Numbered from the stretch's first letter, positions 43,123 through 54,139 are shown. The stretch: 64,000 nucleotides of DNA from Polaromonas sp. (GCA_013297865.1 JAAFIP010000003.1:175791-239790); one strand, 5' to 3'. The notes: generated by a model from the letters alone, not told the origin. Made by a program: numbers and translations.

Positions 43123-45552
43123 ATGGCCATTAAGCCCCTGAAAAAGCCCGTAGCAAAACCTGCCGCCAAAGCGGCAGCGTCCAAAAGTACGGCATCCAAA
43201 GCAGCGCCACCCAAAGCCAAAAGCCAGGCCGCAGCCAAACCTGCCGTGAAAGCCAAACCCGTGCCCGCATCGAAAACTCCCGCCCCCAAAGCTGCTGCCA
43301 AACCCGCCCCCAAAGCTGCTGCCAAACCCGCCGCCAAGCCTGCTGTCAAAGCGGCTGCTGAAGACCCGAAAAAGAAAGCCGCAGCGCCCGCTGTGGCCAA
43401 AGCTGCCCCTGCAAAAACTGCTGCAGCTAAACCCGCTGCCGTGCAACCTGTGCGCAAGCCGGGCGACAAGATCCCTGCCAAGCGCGGCCCCAAGCCCAAA
43501 GGCAATATCAACGGCACGCCCGACCCTGACGATATCGATCTGAGTGATCTGGAGCCGGATGTTCCCGTTGCGCCCCTGATTGGCGAGGACGGCGAAAAGA
43601 TCAAGCCTCTGCGCATGAAGCTGTCCAAGGCGAAAGAACGCGCCTTGATGAAAGAATTTGGCCTGGACGACACCGTGCTGTCCGAAGAAGACCTGGCCAA
43701 GCGCCGCCTACGCCTGAAAGCGCTGATCAAGCTGGGCAAAACCCGTGGCTACCTGACGCACGGCGAAATCTCTGACCACCTGCCCGACAAGCTGGCCGAT
43801 GCCGAAACCCTGGAAGTCGTGCACTCGCTGCTCAACGACATGGGCGTGGCCGTGTACGAACAGACGCCTGACGCTGAGACCCTGCTGCTCAACAACAACG
43901 CGCCCACCGCGGCCAGCGAGGAAGAGGCCGAAGAAGAAGCCGAAGCCGCCCTGTCCACCGTGGACAGCGAGTTTGGCCGCACCACTGACCCCGTGCGCAT
44001 GTACATGCGCGAGATGGGCACCGTGGAGCTGCTGACGCGCGAAGGCGAGATCGAGATTGCCAAGCGCATCGAAGGCGGCCTGAATGTGATGATGGAGGCC
44101 ATCTCCAACAGCCCGGCCACGATCCAGGAAATCTTCAACATGATGCAGGAGATTGCCGACGGCAAGGTGGTGATCTCCTCGGTGGTGGACGGCTTTAGCA
44201 ACCCCAACGAAGCCGACGACTTTGTGGCCGAAGAAGACTTTGACGAGTACGACGAAGCCGATGACGACGACGGCAAGGGCGGCTCCAAGGCCATGACCAA
44301 AAAGCTCGAAGAGCTCAAGGCCGAGGCATTCCGCCGCTTTGACGTGCTGCGCAGCCTGTTTGAGAAGCTGCACAAGATCTATGACAAGGAAGGCTACGGC
44401 ACCCCCAATTATGTGAAGGCCCAAAAGGCCGTCACAGAAGAGCTGATGCTGATCCGCTTTACAGCCAAGAGCATTGAGAAGCTGTGCAACCTGGTGCGCA
44501 GCCAGGTGGACGATGTGCGCAAAAAAGAGCGCGAGCTGCGCCGCATCATCGTGGACAAGTGCCACTACCCGCAGGCCGACTTCATCCGCGACTTCTCGGG
44601 CCGCGACAAAAACAACCACAAGATCGCCTCGCATCTGCTGGACCTCAAGTGGGTTGAAAAGCAGGCCGCTGCAGGCAAGCCCTGGTCAACCACCATGGGT
44701 CGTTATATTCCGCCGATCCAGGAACTGCAGCAAAAGCTGATGGACCTGCAAAGCCGTGTGGTGGTGCCGCTCGATGAGCTCAAGGACATCAACAAACGCA
44801 TGAACGACGGCGAGCGCGGCTCGCGTGCGGCCAAGAAAGAGATGATCGAGGCCAACCTGCGCCTGGTGATCTCGATCGCCAAGAAGTACACCAACCGTGG
44901 CTTGCAGTTCCTCGATTTGATCCAGGAAGGCAACATCGGCCTCATGAAAGCGGTGGACAAGTTTGAATACCGCCGTGGCTATAAGTTCTCAACGTATGCC
45001 ACCTGGTGGATTCGCCAGGCTATCACCCGCTCGATTGCCGACCAGGCGCGCACCATCCGCATCCCTGTGCACATGATCGAGACCATCAACAAGATGAACC
45101 GCATCTCGCGCCAGCATCTGCAGGAGCACGGCTTTGAGCCCGATGCCAGCCTGCTGGCCGAGAAGATGGAGATTCCTGAAGACAAGATCCGCAAGATCAT
45201 GAAAATCGCCAAGGAGCCGATCTCCATGGAGACGCCGATTGGTGACGATGATGACAGCCACCTGGGCGACTTCATCGAAGACAGCGCCAACACCGCGCCG
45301 ATCGAAGCGGCCATGCAGGCCGGCCTGCGCGATGTCGTCAAAGACATCCTGGACGGCCTGACCCCGCGTGAAGCCAAGGTGCTGCGCATGCGCTTTGGTA
45401 TCGAGATGTCCACCGACCACACGCTAGAAGAAGTGGGCAAGCAGTTTGACGTGACGCGCGAGCGCATCCGCCAGATCGAAGCCAAGGCCCTGCGCAAGCT
45501 CAAGCACCCTACCCGCTCAGACAAGCTGCGCAGCTTCATCGATTCGATCTAA
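43123..45552 (+). CDS. rpoD: RNA polymerase primary sigma factor (sigma-70)
   Basis: Housekeeping sigma factor. The 809-residue protein begins with about 120 residues of Lys/Ala/Pro repeats ([11 protein letters not shown] types), common in Burkholderiales RpoD. Region 1.1 follows, then region 1.2 ([20 protein letters not shown]), an acidic non-conserved region (about 370-390), and regions 2.1-2.4 ([40 protein letters not shown]). Region 3 ([12 protein letters not shown]) and region 4 with the -35-binding helix-turn-helix ([20 protein letters not shown]) complete it. Transcribed apart from dnaG, with its own promoter candidate, and ended by a strong hairpin. Confidence 0.98.
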   Translation: MAIKPLKKPVAKPAAKAAASKSTASKAAPPKAKSQAAAKPAVKAKPVPASKTPAPKAAAKPAPKAAAKPAAKPAVKAAAEDPKKKAAAPAVAKAAPAKTAAAKPAAVQPVRKPGDKIPAKRGPKPKGNINGTPDPDDIDLSDLEPDVPVAPLIGEDGEKIKPLRMKLSKAKERALMKEFGLDDTVLSEEDLAKRRLRLKALIKLGKTRGYLTHGEISDHLPDKLADAETLEVVHSLLNDMGVAVYEQTPDAETLLLNNNAPTAASEEEAEEEAEAALSTVDSEFGRTTDPVRMYMREMGTVELLTREGEIEIAKRIEGGLNVMMEAISNSPATIQEIFNMMQEIADGKVVISSVVDGFSNPNEADDFVAEEDFDEYDEADDDDGKGGSKAMTKKLEELKAEAFRRFDVLRSLFEKLHKIYDKEGYGTPNYVKAQKAVTEELMLIRFTAKSIEKLCNLVRSQVDDVRKKERELRRIIVDKCHYPQADFIRDFSGRDKNNHKIASHLLDLKWVEKQAAAGKPWSTTMGRYIPPIQELQQKLMDLQSRVVVPLDELKDINKRMNDGERGSRAAKKEMIEANLRLVISIAKKYTNRGLQFLDLIQEGNIGLMKAVDKFEYRRGYKFSTYATWWIRQAITRSIADQARTIRIPVHMIETINKMNRISRQHLQEHGFEPDASLLAEKMEIPEDKIRKIMKIAKEPISMETPIGDDDDSHLGDFIEDSANTAPIEAAMQAGLRDVVKDILDGLTPREAKVLRMRFGIEMSTDHTLEEVGKQFDVTRERIRQIEAKALRKLKHPTRSDKLRSFIDSI

Positions 45553-45575
45553 GCCCGACAGCTCTTCACCCCAAG

Positions 45576-45607
45576 CCGCCCGCGTGTTCTGCACCGGGCG
45601 GTTTTTT
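45576..45607 (+). terminator. Intrinsic terminator after rpoD
   Basis: CCGCCCG (45576-45582) and CGGGCGG (45595-45601) form a perfect 7-bp GC stem, followed directly by TTTTTT. It lies 24 bp after the rpoD stop. Confidence 0.9.
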
Positions 45608-45682
45608 CTTTCGGGGCTTGGCAGCTTGAATATTCCAGCGGCATCAAAAACACCGCATGAATCTGCTACCCTTGGCAGCTAC

Positions 45683-46873
45683 ATGCAAGCTAACACTGTC
45701 GTCCTTTTTCTCAGCGTGCTCCTGGGCATCCAGCCCATCACCACCGATCTGTATTTACCTGCCCTGCCTGCCATTACTGAAGGCTTTGGTGCGTCCATGG
45801 CGCAGGCGCAGCTGACGCTTACTGCATTGCTGCTGGCCTTTGGCATATCGCAACTGGTGTGGGGGCCGCTGTCAGATCGCTTTGGCCGGCGGCCGGTGTT
45901 GGTGGGGGGCCTGGCAGCCTATGCTGTCGCCTCCCTGGGTAGCGTGTTTGCCAGCACCATGGAGCTTTTGATTATCTGGCGCGCCGTGCAGGGCCTGGCC
46001 ATGGGGGCCGCTGTGGTGTGCGCCCGCGCGATGACGCGCGACCTGTATGTGCCCGCCGACGGCGCACGTGTGATGAGCAAAGGCCTCACTGGGCTGGGCG
46101 TAATTGCATGCATCAGCTCGCCACTGGGCGGGCTGCTCAGCGACTGGCTGGGCTGGCGCGCAGCGATGTCGGCGCTGTCTGCCTTTGGCGTGGTGGCCCT
46201 GGTGCTGGCCTATGTCAAGTTTGAAGAAACCCTGCCGCAGCGCAATCTCAAGGCCCTGCAGCCTGCTGTGCTGCTGAGCACCTGGGGCATGATCGTGCGC
46301 CATCCCACCTTCTGGGCGTATGCCTTGCTGGCCACCACCTCCTATGGCGGGCTGTTCACGTTTTTGGCCACGTCATCATTTGTCTTCATCAAGGTGCTGG
46401 GCCTTTCCAAAACGCAGTACGGATTGGCGATGGCCAGCATGTCCCTGTGCTACATCACCGGCACCTTCATGTGCCGCCGCCTGCTGACGCGCTATGGCGT
46501 GCTACGCACGGTCTGGCTCGGCGGCTGGTTGACCCTGGTATCGGGCGCTGTGCTGGCGGCGCTGGCCTATGCGGGGGTGCACACGGTGTGGGCGATATTG
46601 CTGCCGTTTTGCGTGTTCATGCTGGGGCATGGCGTGCACCAGTCCTGCGGGCAGTCGGGCTCTACCGGGCCGTTCCCGCAAGCGGCGGGCGCTGCCTCGG
46701 CGCTGGCAGGCTTCATGATGATGGTGTGTGCGTTTGCCATGGGCGGCTGGCTGGGCAGCCATATGGATGGCACAGTGCGGCCGCTGGCCTATGGTGTGGC
46801 CGCCTGGGCCGTGCTGATTGTGTTGACCGCCTGGGTGTTGGTGCAGCGTTATGGCGAGCCTGCCAAGCATTAA
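45683..46873 (+). CDS. Bcr/CflA-type major facilitator exporter
   Basis: The start at 45683 ([20 protein letters not shown]) gives 396 residues and twelve predicted helices; a longer frame to 45584 overlaps the rpoD terminator and is rejected. Motif A is present in [27 protein letters not shown] near the N-terminus and [22 protein letters not shown] are typical of the Bcr/CflA drug-resistance transporter group, which exports small hydrophobic compounds. The substrate is not predictable. Its end overlaps the miaA start by 23 bp, so both may be one transcript. Confidence 0.88.
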   Translation: MQANTVVLFLSVLLGIQPITTDLYLPALPAITEGFGASMAQAQLTLTALLLAFGISQLVWGPLSDRFGRRPVLVGGLAAYAVASLGSVFASTMELLIIWRAVQGLAMGAAVVCARAMTRDLYVPADGARVMSKGLTGLGVIACISSPLGGLLSDWLGWRAAMSALSAFGVVALVLAYVKFEETLPQRNLKALQPAVLLSTWGMIVRHPTFWAYALLATTSYGGLFTFLATSSFVFIKVLGLSKTQYGLAMASMSLCYITGTFMCRRLLTRYGVLRTVWLGGWLTLVSGAVLAALAYAGVHTVWAILLPFCVFMLGHGVHQSCGQSGSTGPFPQAAGAASALAGFMMMVCAFAMGGWLGSHMDGTVRPLAYGVAAWAVLIVLTAWVLVQRYGEPAKH

Positions 46874-47798
46874 GCCCGACTTTGTCTGCCTGGCAGGCCC
46901 CACCGCCAGCGGCAAGAGCGCGGCCTCGCTGCTGATTGCGCAGCACATGCCGGTGGAGATCATCAGTGTGGACTCTGCGCTGGTTTACCGCGGCATGGAT
47001 ATCGGCACCGCCAAGCCCACCCCCAGCGAACAGGCTGTGGTGCCGCACCACCTGATTGATGTCCTCGACCCGGCCCAAAGCTACAGCGCTGCGCAGTTTG
47101 TCAGCGATGCGCAGCGCCTGATTGGCGAGATCCGCGCGCGCGGCGCGCTGCCGCTGCTGGTGGGCGGCACCATGCTGTATTTCAAGGCCCTGCTGGACGG
47201 CATTGACGACATGCCCCCTGCCGACCCCGCCGTGCGCGCCCAGCTGGACGCGCAGGCCGCTGCCCAGGGCTGGCCCGCGCTGCACGCCAGGCTGGCAGAA
47301 GTGGATGCCATCACGGCAGCCAGGCTCTCGCCCAACGACTCGCAGCGCATCCAGCGGGCGCTGGAGGTGTATATGTCTACCGGAAAAACGCTCTCAGACC
47401 ACCATTCAATCGCGGGAGCAGCTACTAAAAAAATAGCAAACACCATACTGATCAGCATGGAGCCCAGCGAACGCGCCTGGCTGCACGCGCGCATTGCACA
47501 GCGCTTTGAGCTGATGCTGCAAAGCGGCTTGCTCGCTGAGGTGAAGGCCCTGCGTGCACGCGGCGACCTGCATCTGAACCTGCCCTCGATGCGCTGTGTA
47601 GGCTACCGCCAGACCTGGCAGATGCTGGACGGCGAGTTTGCCGCGTCCGAGCTGGCCGAGCGCTGCGCCGCCGCCACGCGCCAGCTGGCCAAGCGGCAGA
47701 TCACCTGGCTGCGCAGCATGCCCGAGCGCGTGATCGTGCCCTGCGATCAACCCCAGGCTGCGCACAACGTGCTCAACTTGGTACAGTCGTGGGCATGA
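46851..47798 (+). CDS. miaA: tRNA dimethylallyltransferase
   Basis: Transfers dimethylallyl to A37 of tRNAs reading UNN codons. The 315-residue protein has the P-loop [63 protein letters not shown] and [11 protein letters not shown]. The tRNA-binding C-terminus has GYRQTWQML and [13 protein letters not shown]. Residues about 186-196 ([13 protein letters not shown]) come from a truncated in-frame copy of the 48-bp repeat, in a surface loop region after the [10 protein letters not shown] segment. Overlaps the preceding transporter gene by 23 bp. Confidence 0.96.
   Translation: MASLPSIKPDFVCLAGPTASGKSAASLLIAQHMPVEIISVDSALVYRGMDIGTAKPTPSEQAVVPHHLIDVLDPAQSYSAAQFVSDAQRLIGEIRARGALPLLVGGTMLYFKALLDGIDDMPPADPAVRAQLDAQAAAQGWPALHARLAEVDAITAARLSPNDSQRIQRALEVYMSTGKTLSDHHSIAGAATKKIANTILISMEPSERAWLHARIAQRFELMLQSGLLAEVKALRARGDLHLNLPSMRCVGYRQTWQMLDGEFAASELAERCAAATRQLAKRQITWLRSMPERVIVPCDQPQAAHNVLNLVQSWA
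47407..47438 (-). repeat. Truncated 48-bp repeat within miaA
   Basis: Only the CGCGGGAGCAGCTACT core and the following A-rich/ATAGC end are kept; the CCAGCCCAATAGAATAT half is missing. In frame, it reads [11 protein letters not shown], the same phase as in lpdA and aceF. Confidence 0.8.
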
Positions 47799-47819
47799 CC
47801 ATCCGAGACCCAAAGATAA

Positions 47820-48476
47820 ATGACCCTGCGCATCGACAACCTTGGTAAAAGTTACGGTGACACTGCCGTGTTTGCCCATGTGTCACTGCAGGTGCAAGCC
47901 GGAGAGTTTGTCGCCATCGTGGGCGAGTCGGGGGTGGGCAAATCCACCCTGCTCAACTGCATGGCCGGGCTGGACAGCTGGAGCACAGGCAGCGTGCAGG
48001 TGGCCGATGCCGACCTGGGCCAGATGAATGCCGAGCAACTAGCCGTGTGGCGCAGGCAAGCCGTGGGCTTTGTGTTTCAGGCCTTTCATGTGCTGCCGCA
48101 TCTGGACGTGGCACAGAACGTGGGCCTGCCCTTGATGCTGCTACAGCAGCCCAAGGCGCTGATTGAGCAGCGCGTGGCGCAGATGCTCAGCGCGGTGGGC
48201 CTGGCTGAGTTTGGCGCTCGCCTGCCCCAGCAGCTCTCAGGCGGCCAGCTGCAGCGCGTGGCCATTGCACGCGCCATGGTGCACCGCCCGCCCCTGGTGC
48301 TGGCCGACGAGCCCACGGGCAATCTGGACCCGGCCACTGCGGCGCGCACCATGGACGCCCTGGTGGCCCAAAGCCGCGAACATGGTGCCTCGCTCGTGCT
48401 GGTTACCCATTCCGAAGCCGCTGCCGCCCGCGCCGACCGTGTGCTGCATCTGACGGCCGACGGCATCGCCGCCTGA
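47820..48476 (+). CDS. ABC transporter ATPase (MacB/LolD-like, AttE-type)
   Basis: The 218-residue ATPase shows Walker A GESGVGKSTLLN, Q loop VFQAFHVLPHLDVAQNV, signature LSGGQLQRVAIARAM, Walker B LVLADEPTGNLD and an H-loop VTHSE. This places it in the MacB/LolD group that drives FtsX-like permeases, which act mechanically or extract lipoproteins rather than import. The permease gene follows 10 bp later and an AttH-like gene after that, matching an AttEFGH-type arrangement. Confidence 0.9.
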   Translation: MTLRIDNLGKSYGDTAVFAHVSLQVQAGEFVAIVGESGVGKSTLLNCMAGLDSWSTGSVQVADADLGQMNAEQLAVWRRQAVGFVFQAFHVLPHLDVAQNVGLPLMLLQQPKALIEQRVAQMLSAVGLAEFGARLPQQLSGGQLQRVAIARAMVHRPPLVLADEPTGNLDPATAARTMDALVAQSREHGASLVLVTHSEAAAARADRVLHLTADGIAA

Positions 48477-48486
48477 AGGTGCCGCC

Positions 48487-51093
48487 ATGCTGCTAGCCCT
48501 GCTGCGCACCTTCTCCTGGCGCGAGGTGCTGCACCACCCGTGGCGCAGCGCAGCCGCCGTGGTGGCCATCATGCTGGGCGTGGCACTGGCGTTCTCGGTG
48601 CACTTGATCAACGCCAGCGCCCTGTCGGAGTTTTCCAGCGCGGTGCGTGCAGTCAACGGGCAGCCCGACCTGGAGCTGCGCGCGGCCACGGGCAACCTGG
48701 ACGAGAGCCTGTATGCCCGCGTGGCGCAGCACCCTGCCGTGGAGGTGGCCAGCCCGGTGCTGGAGGTGTCCACCTATGCACTGGATGCCAAAGCTGGCAA
48801 ACGCGCCATCAAGGTGCTGGGCATTGACCCGCTGGTGGCGGCCAGTGTCTCGCCCAGCCTGCTGCCGCGCGCCAGCGAGCGCAGCGCGGGGCAAGATGAG
48901 CGCTTTGTCATGTTCGCGCCAGACACCGTGTTTCTCAACCCCGCCGCACGCAGCTTGGCCACCAGCCCCACCGGCACGCTGGCCCTGCTTACCGGCCTGC
49001 GCAGCGCCACGGTGCAGGTGGCAGGCACGGTGGCCGCGGGCGGCGGCCCACTGGCGGTGATGGACATTGCCGCCGCGCAGGAGCTGTTTGGCCTGCAGGG
49101 GCAGATCACCCGCATGGACCTGCGCCTGGCCGCGGGCGCAGACCGCGCCACGGTGCTGCGCGAGCTGGCCCTGCCCGCCCAGGTGCAGGCACTCGTCCCA
49201 GGCGATGCCGAGCAGCGCGTGAGCAACCTCTCGCGTGCTTACCGCGTCAACATGACGGTGCTGGCCCTGGTAGCTTTGTTTACTGGGGCGTTTTTGGTGT
49301 TTTCGGTGCTGTCACTCAGTGTGGCGAAGCGGGCCCAGCAGATGGCGCTGCTGGGTGTGCTGGGGCTGACCGCGCAGCAGCGGCTGCAGCTGGTGTTGGC
49401 CGAGGCCGGTGTGCTGGGCGTGGCAGGCAGTGCGCTGGGGCTGGCCTTGGGCAGTGCGCTGGCGGCCCTGGCACTCAGCCTGCTGGGTGGCGACCTGGGC
49501 GGCGGCTATTTTGCGGGGGTAGCGCCCTCGCTGCAGTGGAGCGCGGGTGTAGCGCTGCTGTATGGGCTGCTGGGCGTGGTGGCTGCGGTGGTGGGCGCGT
49601 GGTGGCCCGCGCGCCAGGCGCAGGGCCTGCCGCTGGCACAAACACTGAAGGGTTTGGGCAGCGCAGTGCGGCACGGCAAGGGGGCCTGGTTGGCGCTGGC
49701 CCTGGCTGCGGCGGGCACCGCGCTGGTATGGGCACCGCCGCTGTGGGGCCTGCCGCTGGGCGCGTATGTCGCTATCGCACTGCTGCTGGTAGGCGGCATT
49801 GGTCTGCTGCCCAAGCTGGTGGCGCTGGCCTATGACCGCATTGCACCCCTGGTGGCCACGCGTGCCCTGCCCTTACTGGCGATTGAGCGGGCGCGGCGTG
49901 TGCGTGAGACCGCTGCCGTAGCAGTCAGCGGTGTGGTGGCCGCGCTGAGCTTGGCTGTGGCGCTCACGGTGATGGTGGCCAGTTTTCGCACGTCGGTCAC
50001 GCAGTGGCTTGATGTGGTGCTGCCCGCGCCTTTGTATGTGCGCACCGCGGCCAGCACGGCCGCCGGACAGGTGCTGAACTTTTCACCTGCGCAGGTGCAG
50101 GCCATTGCCCAGCTGCCCGGCGTGCAGCGCGTCGCGGGCATCCGTTCGGTGGCTTTACAGCTCGACCCGGCGCAGCCCAGCGTGATGCTGGTGGCACGCA
50201 GCGTGGATGACCCGGCCAAAGATTTGCCCATGGTCAAAGGCCCGGTGCCCCGCGCTGCGGACGTGCCTGAGGATGCCGTGCCCTTGTATGTGAGCGAGGC
50301 GATGGTCGATCTGTACCAGGCAAAACCGGGTGAGAAATTTATACTCAATCTGCCTGCAGCCCAACAGAATATCGCGGGAGCAGCTATTAAAAACATAGTA
50401 AACCCGAACTACTATATTGCCGGTGTATGGCGCGATTACGCACGCCAGTTTGGCGCCATTGCCATCGACCAGGCCACGTATGTACGCATCACGGGGGATG
50501 CCCAGGTGAATGATCTGGCGGTGTGGCCGCAGGCTTCTGCCGACACTGCAGCGCTGCAGCAGGGCATTCGCGGTGTGATCGAAAGCCAGCTCAGCGGGTC
50601 GGCTGCGGGCGTGGATGTGAACAAGCTGGTGGAGTTTGCCAGCGCTGACGAGATACGCGCTGTGTCACTGAAAATTTTTGACCGCAGCTTTGCCGTAACG
50701 TACTGGCTGCAGGCGGTGGCGATTGCGATTGGCTTGTTTGGCGTGGCGGCCAGCTTCAGTGCGCAGGTGCTGGCGCGGCGCAAGGAGTTTGGCCTGCTGG
50801 CGCATCTGGGGCTCACGCGCAGGCAGATTCTGCAGGTGGTGGCCAGCGAGGGCGCGGCATGGACGGCGATAGGCTCCATCGCCGGTTGCGCGCTGGGGCT
50901 TGTGGTGTCTACCATCCTGGTGCATGTGGTCAACCCGCAGAGCTTTCACTGGACGATGGATTTGACGATTCCCTGGCTGCGCCTGGCCCTGCTGTGTCTG
51001 GCGGTGGTGGCTGCAGGCACGGTCACGGCCTGGCTGGCGGGCCGCGCGGCTGCGGGGCGCGATGCAGTGCTGGCCGTGAAGGAGGACTGGTGA
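48487..51093 (+). CDS. FtsX-family ABC permease, two permease modules in one chain
   Basis: The 868-residue protein has an N-terminal helix (AAAVVAIMLGVALAFSVHL), a large periplasmic domain, and a first FtsX block of helices (about 255-450, VLALVALFTGAFLVFSVLSL). A second N-helix follows (VAVSGVVAALSLAVALTVMVA), then a second periplasmic domain and a second FtsX block (about 740-865, WLQAVAIAIGLFGVAASF). This corresponds to AttF and AttG fused, as in many YbbP-like permeases. Residues about 622-638 of the second periplasmic domain ([17 protein letters not shown]) derive from an in-frame 48-bp repeat. The stop overlaps the next start (TGATG). Confidence 0.88.
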   Translation: MLLALLRTFSWREVLHHPWRSAAAVVAIMLGVALAFSVHLINASALSEFSSAVRAVNGQPDLELRAATGNLDESLYARVAQHPAVEVASPVLEVSTYALDAKAGKRAIKVLGIDPLVAASVSPSLLPRASERSAGQDERFVMFAPDTVFLNPAARSLATSPTGTLALLTGLRSATVQVAGTVAAGGGPLAVMDIAAAQELFGLQGQITRMDLRLAAGADRATVLRELALPAQVQALVPGDAEQRVSNLSRAYRVNMTVLALVALFTGAFLVFSVLSLSVAKRAQQMALLGVLGLTAQQRLQLVLAEAGVLGVAGSALGLALGSALAALALSLLGGDLGGGYFAGVAPSLQWSAGVALLYGLLGVVAAVVGAWWPARQAQGLPLAQTLKGLGSAVRHGKGAWLALALAAAGTALVWAPPLWGLPLGAYVAIALLLVGGIGLLPKLVALAYDRIAPLVATRALPLLAIERARRVRETAAVAVSGVVAALSLAVALTVMVASFRTSVTQWLDVVLPAPLYVRTAASTAAGQVLNFSPAQVQAIAQLPGVQRVAGIRSVALQLDPAQPSVMLVARSVDDPAKDLPMVKGPVPRAADVPEDAVPLYVSEAMVDLYQAKPGEKFILNLPAAQQNIAGAAIKNIVNPNYYIAGVWRDYARQFGAIAIDQATYVRITGDAQVNDLAVWPQASADTAALQQGIRGVIESQLSGSAAGVDVNKLVEFASADEIRAVSLKIFDRSFAVTYWLQAVAIAIGLFGVAASFSAQVLARRKEFGLLAHLGLTRRQILQVVASEGAAWTAIGSIAGCALGLVVSTILVHVVNPQSFHWTMDLTIPWLRLALLCLAVVAAGTVTAWLAGRAAAGRDAVLAVKEDW
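50352..50399 (-). repeat. 48-bp dispersed repeat, in frame within permease gene
   Basis: Copy reading GCCTGCAGCCCAACAGAATA then TCGCGGGAGCAGCTATT. CAG replaces the TAG of intergenic copies, and the frame reads [15 protein letters not shown]. Confidence 0.9.
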
Positions 51094-52226
51094 TGCGCAC
51101 GGGCCCCTTCGCACCCCGCTTGCCGCGGCTCCCGCTCAGCCTGTCCAAGCGCTCTTTCACCCAGCTGGCGCTGGCCAGCACGGCCGCCGCACTTGCGCCG
51201 GGTGCCAGCGCCCTGCCCGCACGCACCCTGGAGTTTCCGCGCGACCACGGCGCACACCCGGACTACCGCACCGAGTGGTGGTACATCACGGGCCATGCGC
51301 AGGTGGGCGGCAGGCAGCTGGGCTACCAGGTGACTTTTTTCCGCTCGCGCGTGGAGGGCACGCACAACATGCAGTCGAAGTTTGCCGCCAGGCAGCTGCT
51401 GTTTGCACACTGCGCCGTCACCGATGTGCAAGGCCGCAAGCTATGGCATGACCAACGCATTGCACGCGAGGGCTTTGGCATAGCGCAGGCCAGCGAGCTC
51501 GATACCGATGTGAAACTGCGCGACTGGAGCTTGCAGCGCAGCGCAGCCACTGGCGTCTACAGCGCCCGCATCCAGGCGCGCGACTTTGCCTTTGACCTGC
51601 GCTTTAGCCCCACGCAGCCGCTGCTGCTGCAGGGCAGCCAGGGCCTGTCGCGCAAAGGCCCCGAGGAAAAGCAGGCCAGCTACTACTACAGCCAGCCTCA
51701 GCTGACCACGAGCGGCACACTGAGCCTCAAGGGCGAGCGCTTTGCGATAGGCGCTGACAAGGCGGCTGAGGCCTGGCTGGACCACGAGTGGAGCCAGGAG
51801 CTGCTGCACCCCGAGGCGGTAGGTTGGGATTGGATCGGCATGAACCTGTTCGATGGCAGCGCGCTGATGGCTTTTCAGCTGCGCCGCAAAGACGGCAGCA
51901 GCCTGTGGACCGGCGGGGCCTTTCGCGCCACCTCCAGCAGCGGGCTGCAGACCTTTATTGCCAAGCGGGGAGAAGTAGCCTTTCAGGCGATCAAAGGCTG
52001 GACCAGCCCTGCTACGGCCGCCAAATACCCGATCGAATGGCTGGTGCGCACACCGGCTGACTACTACACCGTCAAGGCGGTGATCCCCAACCAGGAGCTG
52101 GACAGCCGCAGCACCACGGGCGCGATCTACTGGGAAGGCCTGAGCGATCTGTTTGACAGCAATGGCAAACTCGTGGGGCGCGGCTACCTGGAGATGACAG
52201 GCTACGCCAGCGCCCTGCGCATTTAG
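51093..52226 (+). CDS. AttH/CrtC-like lipocalin-fold secreted protein
   Basis: The start at 51093 is preceded by a strong AAGGAGG and overlaps the permease stop. The 377-residue protein has an N-terminal export signal ([27 protein letters not shown], weakly Tat-like). It is followed by the AttH/carotenoid 1,2-hydratase-like core: [85 protein letters not shown]. Relatives are called predicted secreted hydrolases; the activity is not established. It completes the three-gene AttEFGH-like operon and probably works with the ABC complex at the outer face of the inner membrane. Overlaps the convergent gabD end by 4 bp. Confidence 0.88.
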   Translation: MRTGPFAPRLPRLPLSLSKRSFTQLALASTAAALAPGASALPARTLEFPRDHGAHPDYRTEWWYITGHAQVGGRQLGYQVTFFRSRVEGTHNMQSKFAARQLLFAHCAVTDVQGRKLWHDQRIAREGFGIAQASELDTDVKLRDWSLQRSAATGVYSARIQARDFAFDLRFSPTQPLLLQGSQGLSRKGPEEKQASYYYSQPQLTTSGTLSLKGERFAIGADKAAEAWLDHEWSQELLHPEAVGWDWIGMNLFDGSALMAFQLRRKDGSSLWTGGAFRATSSSGLQTFIAKRGEVAFQAIKGWTSPATAAKYPIEWLVRTPADYYTVKAVIPNQELDSRSTTGAIYWEGLSDLFDSNGKLVGRGYLEMTGYASALRI

Positions 52227-53659
52227 ACCATCACGGTAGACACAGTCTTGGTGTTCAGATACGCCTCCAGGGCCTCCATGCCGCCTTCGGAGCCGTAGCC
52301 AGAATCCTTCACGCCACCAAAGGGCATTTCGGGCACGGGCGCGGCAGGCTGGTTGATCCACACCATGCCGGCTTCGATGCCGTGGCTGATAGCGTGGGCG
52401 GTTTTCAAGCTCTTGGTGAAGGCATAGCTGGACAGGCCATAAGGCAGGCGGTTGGACTCGGCAATCGCTTCTTCGATGGTGTCGAAACCGCGAATCCCCA
52501 CCAGCGGGCCAAAGGGCTCATTGTTGAACAGATCAGCGTCCAGCGGCACGTCAGTGAAGACGGTGGGCGCAAAGAAATTGCCCGCGCTGCCAATGCGCTC
52601 GCCACCAGTTTGCATCTTGGCTCCGGAGGCCAGGGTTTTTTCGGTCACCTGTTTCATCGCGTCCAGGCGGCGGCTGTTGGCCAAAGGGCCCATGGTGGTG
52701 CCTGCGGTCATGCCGTCGCCCACTTTGATTTTCTGGGTGAACGCCAGCATCTGCGCTGTGAACTCTGCCTTGACGCTGTTGTGCACCAGAAAGCGGGTGG
52801 GCGCAATGCACACCTGGCCTGCATTGCGGAACTTGGCGCCTGCCGAGGCTTTGACTGCCAGGGCCACATCAGCGTCTTCAGCCACGATCACAGGGGCATG
52901 GCCGCCCAGCTCCATGGTGGCGCGCTTCATGTACTGGCCCGCCATCGCAGCCAGCTGCTTGCCCACGGCGGTAGAGCCTGTGAAAGTGATTTTGCGCACG
53001 ATGGGGTGGGCAATCAAGTAGGACGAAATTTCTGCCGGGTTGCCATAGACCAGGCCCACTACGCCCGCAGGAACGCCCGCGTCGACAAATGCACGAATGA
53101 GTGCCGCAGGGGAAGCGGGGGTTTCCTCCGGCGCCTTGACGATGATGGAGCAGCCCGTGGCCAGCGCGGCAGACATTTTGCGCACCACTTGGTTGATCGG
53201 GAAGTTCCAGGGCGTAAAAGCCGCCACCACACCCACGGGCTCCTTGAGCACCTGCTGCTGCACATTCAGGGCGCGCGGGGCCACGATGCGGCCATAGATA
53301 CGGCGGCCTTCTTCGGCAAAATATTCGATGATGTCGGCAGCCGACATGCACTCCACCTTGGCTTCGGCCAGTGGCTTGCCCTGCTCCATCGTCATCAGCA
53401 TGGCAATGCTCTCGGCGCGCTCGCGCATCAGCACAGCGGCCTGGCGCATGATCTTGCAACGTTCAATGGCGGGCATGGCGCGCCAGGTGATAAAGCCTTT
53501 TTGCGCGGCGATCAGGGCGGCGTCCAGGTCGGCAATGGCGGCGTGGGCCACGCGGCCGATCTCTGCGCCGGTGGCAGGGTTCACCACGGGCAGGCTCTTG
53601 CCGCCTTGGGCTTGGCGCCATTGGTTGTCAATGAAAAGTTCGGTATTGGCGTAGGTCAT
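52223..53659 (-). CDS. gabD: NAD(P)-dependent succinate-semialdehyde dehydrogenase type
   Basis: The 478-residue aldehyde dehydrogenase has [14 protein letters not shown], the Rossmann-site [12 protein letters not shown], catalytic Glu in [11 protein letters not shown] and catalytic Cys in [24 protein letters not shown] and [19 protein letters not shown] also fit the GabD subgroup oxidising succinate semialdehyde. Substrate choice is inferred from overall resemblance and is less certain than the family. Single gene, convergent with the AttH-like gene. Confidence 0.85.
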   Translation of the reverse strand: MTYANTELFIDNQWRQAQGGKSLPVVNPATGAEIGRVAHAAIADLDAALIAAQKGFITWRAMPAIERCKIMRQAAVLMRERAESIAMLMTMEQGKPLAEAKVECMSAADIIEYFAEEGRRIYGRIVAPRALNVQQQVLKEPVGVVAAFTPWNFPINQVVRKMSAALATGCSIIVKAPEETPASPAALIRAFVDAGVPAGVVGLVYGNPAEISSYLIAHPIVRKITFTGSTAVGKQLAAMAGQYMKRATMELGGHAPVIVAEDADVALAVKASAGAKFRNAGQVCIAPTRFLVHNSVKAEFTAQMLAFTQKIKVGDGMTAGTTMGPLANSRRLDAMKQVTEKTLASGAKMQTGGERIGSAGNFFAPTVFTDVPLDADLFNNEPFGPLVGIRGFDTIEEAIAESNRLPYGLSSYAFTKSLKTAHAISHGIEAGMVWINQPAAPVPEMPFGGVKDSGYGSEGGMEALEAYLNTKTVSTVMV

Positions 53660-53764
53660 TTAGGGTCTCTTGGAAAATGGGGAAACCAACCATTATCCAG
53701 CCAAAAATAAAGCCGGGCTTACATGGCTGTTTCAGGCCTGCCAAAGCATGGAACAATACCCACC

Positions 53765-54139
53765 ATGAATTGGCAATTTTGGCGACAGGCCAACCGGCAG
53801 CAGCTATGGGTGCATGTGCAGGCCATGTGGCTGCTGGTGCGCAACCCGCAGGCGCCCTTGGCCCCAAAAATCGTAGCGGCTCTAGTGGTGGCCTACGCGC
53901 TCAGCCCGGTCGATTTGATTCCGGATTTCATTCCTGTGCTGGGTATGCTGGATGACATCATCTTGCTGCCGCTGGGTATTGCACTGGCCATCCGGCTCAC
54001 GCCTGCACCGCTGTGGCGCGAGATGGTGGCGCAGGCGCAGGCCCATCCCCTGCGCCTGGCCAAGACCTTATGGGGTCTGCTGCTGGTGGTGGTGCTGTGG
54101 GCTGTTGTGTTGGGGTTGGCAATATGGTGGCTGGTATGA
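53765..54139 (+). CDS. DUF1232 (YkvA-like) small membrane protein
   Basis: The start at 53765 (MNWQFWRQANRQQL) gives 124 residues. The DUF1232 signature lies in the middle (VAYALSPVDLIPDFIPVLGMLDDIILLP), followed by an amphipathic stretch and a C-terminal transmembrane helix (LLLVVVLWAVVLGLAIWWLV). Function of the family is unknown. Its stop overlaps the nuclease start (ATGA). Confidence 0.87.
   Translation: MNWQFWRQANRQQLWVHVQAMWLLVRNPQAPLAPKIVAALVVAYALSPVDLIPDFIPVLGMLDDIILLPLGIALAIRLTPAPLWREMVAQAQAHPLRLAKTLWGLLLVVVLWAVVLGLAIWWLV

Noticed and set aside
45584..45682. N-terminal extension of the MFS exporter
   Set aside because: The extension would be translated across the rpoD terminator; the ATG at 45683 begins the normal first membrane helix.
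52382..53710. 442-codon plus-strand open frame opposite gabD
   Set aside because: Shadow frame rich in His, Gly and Arg; the aldehyde dehydrogenase on the other strand has all catalytic residues.
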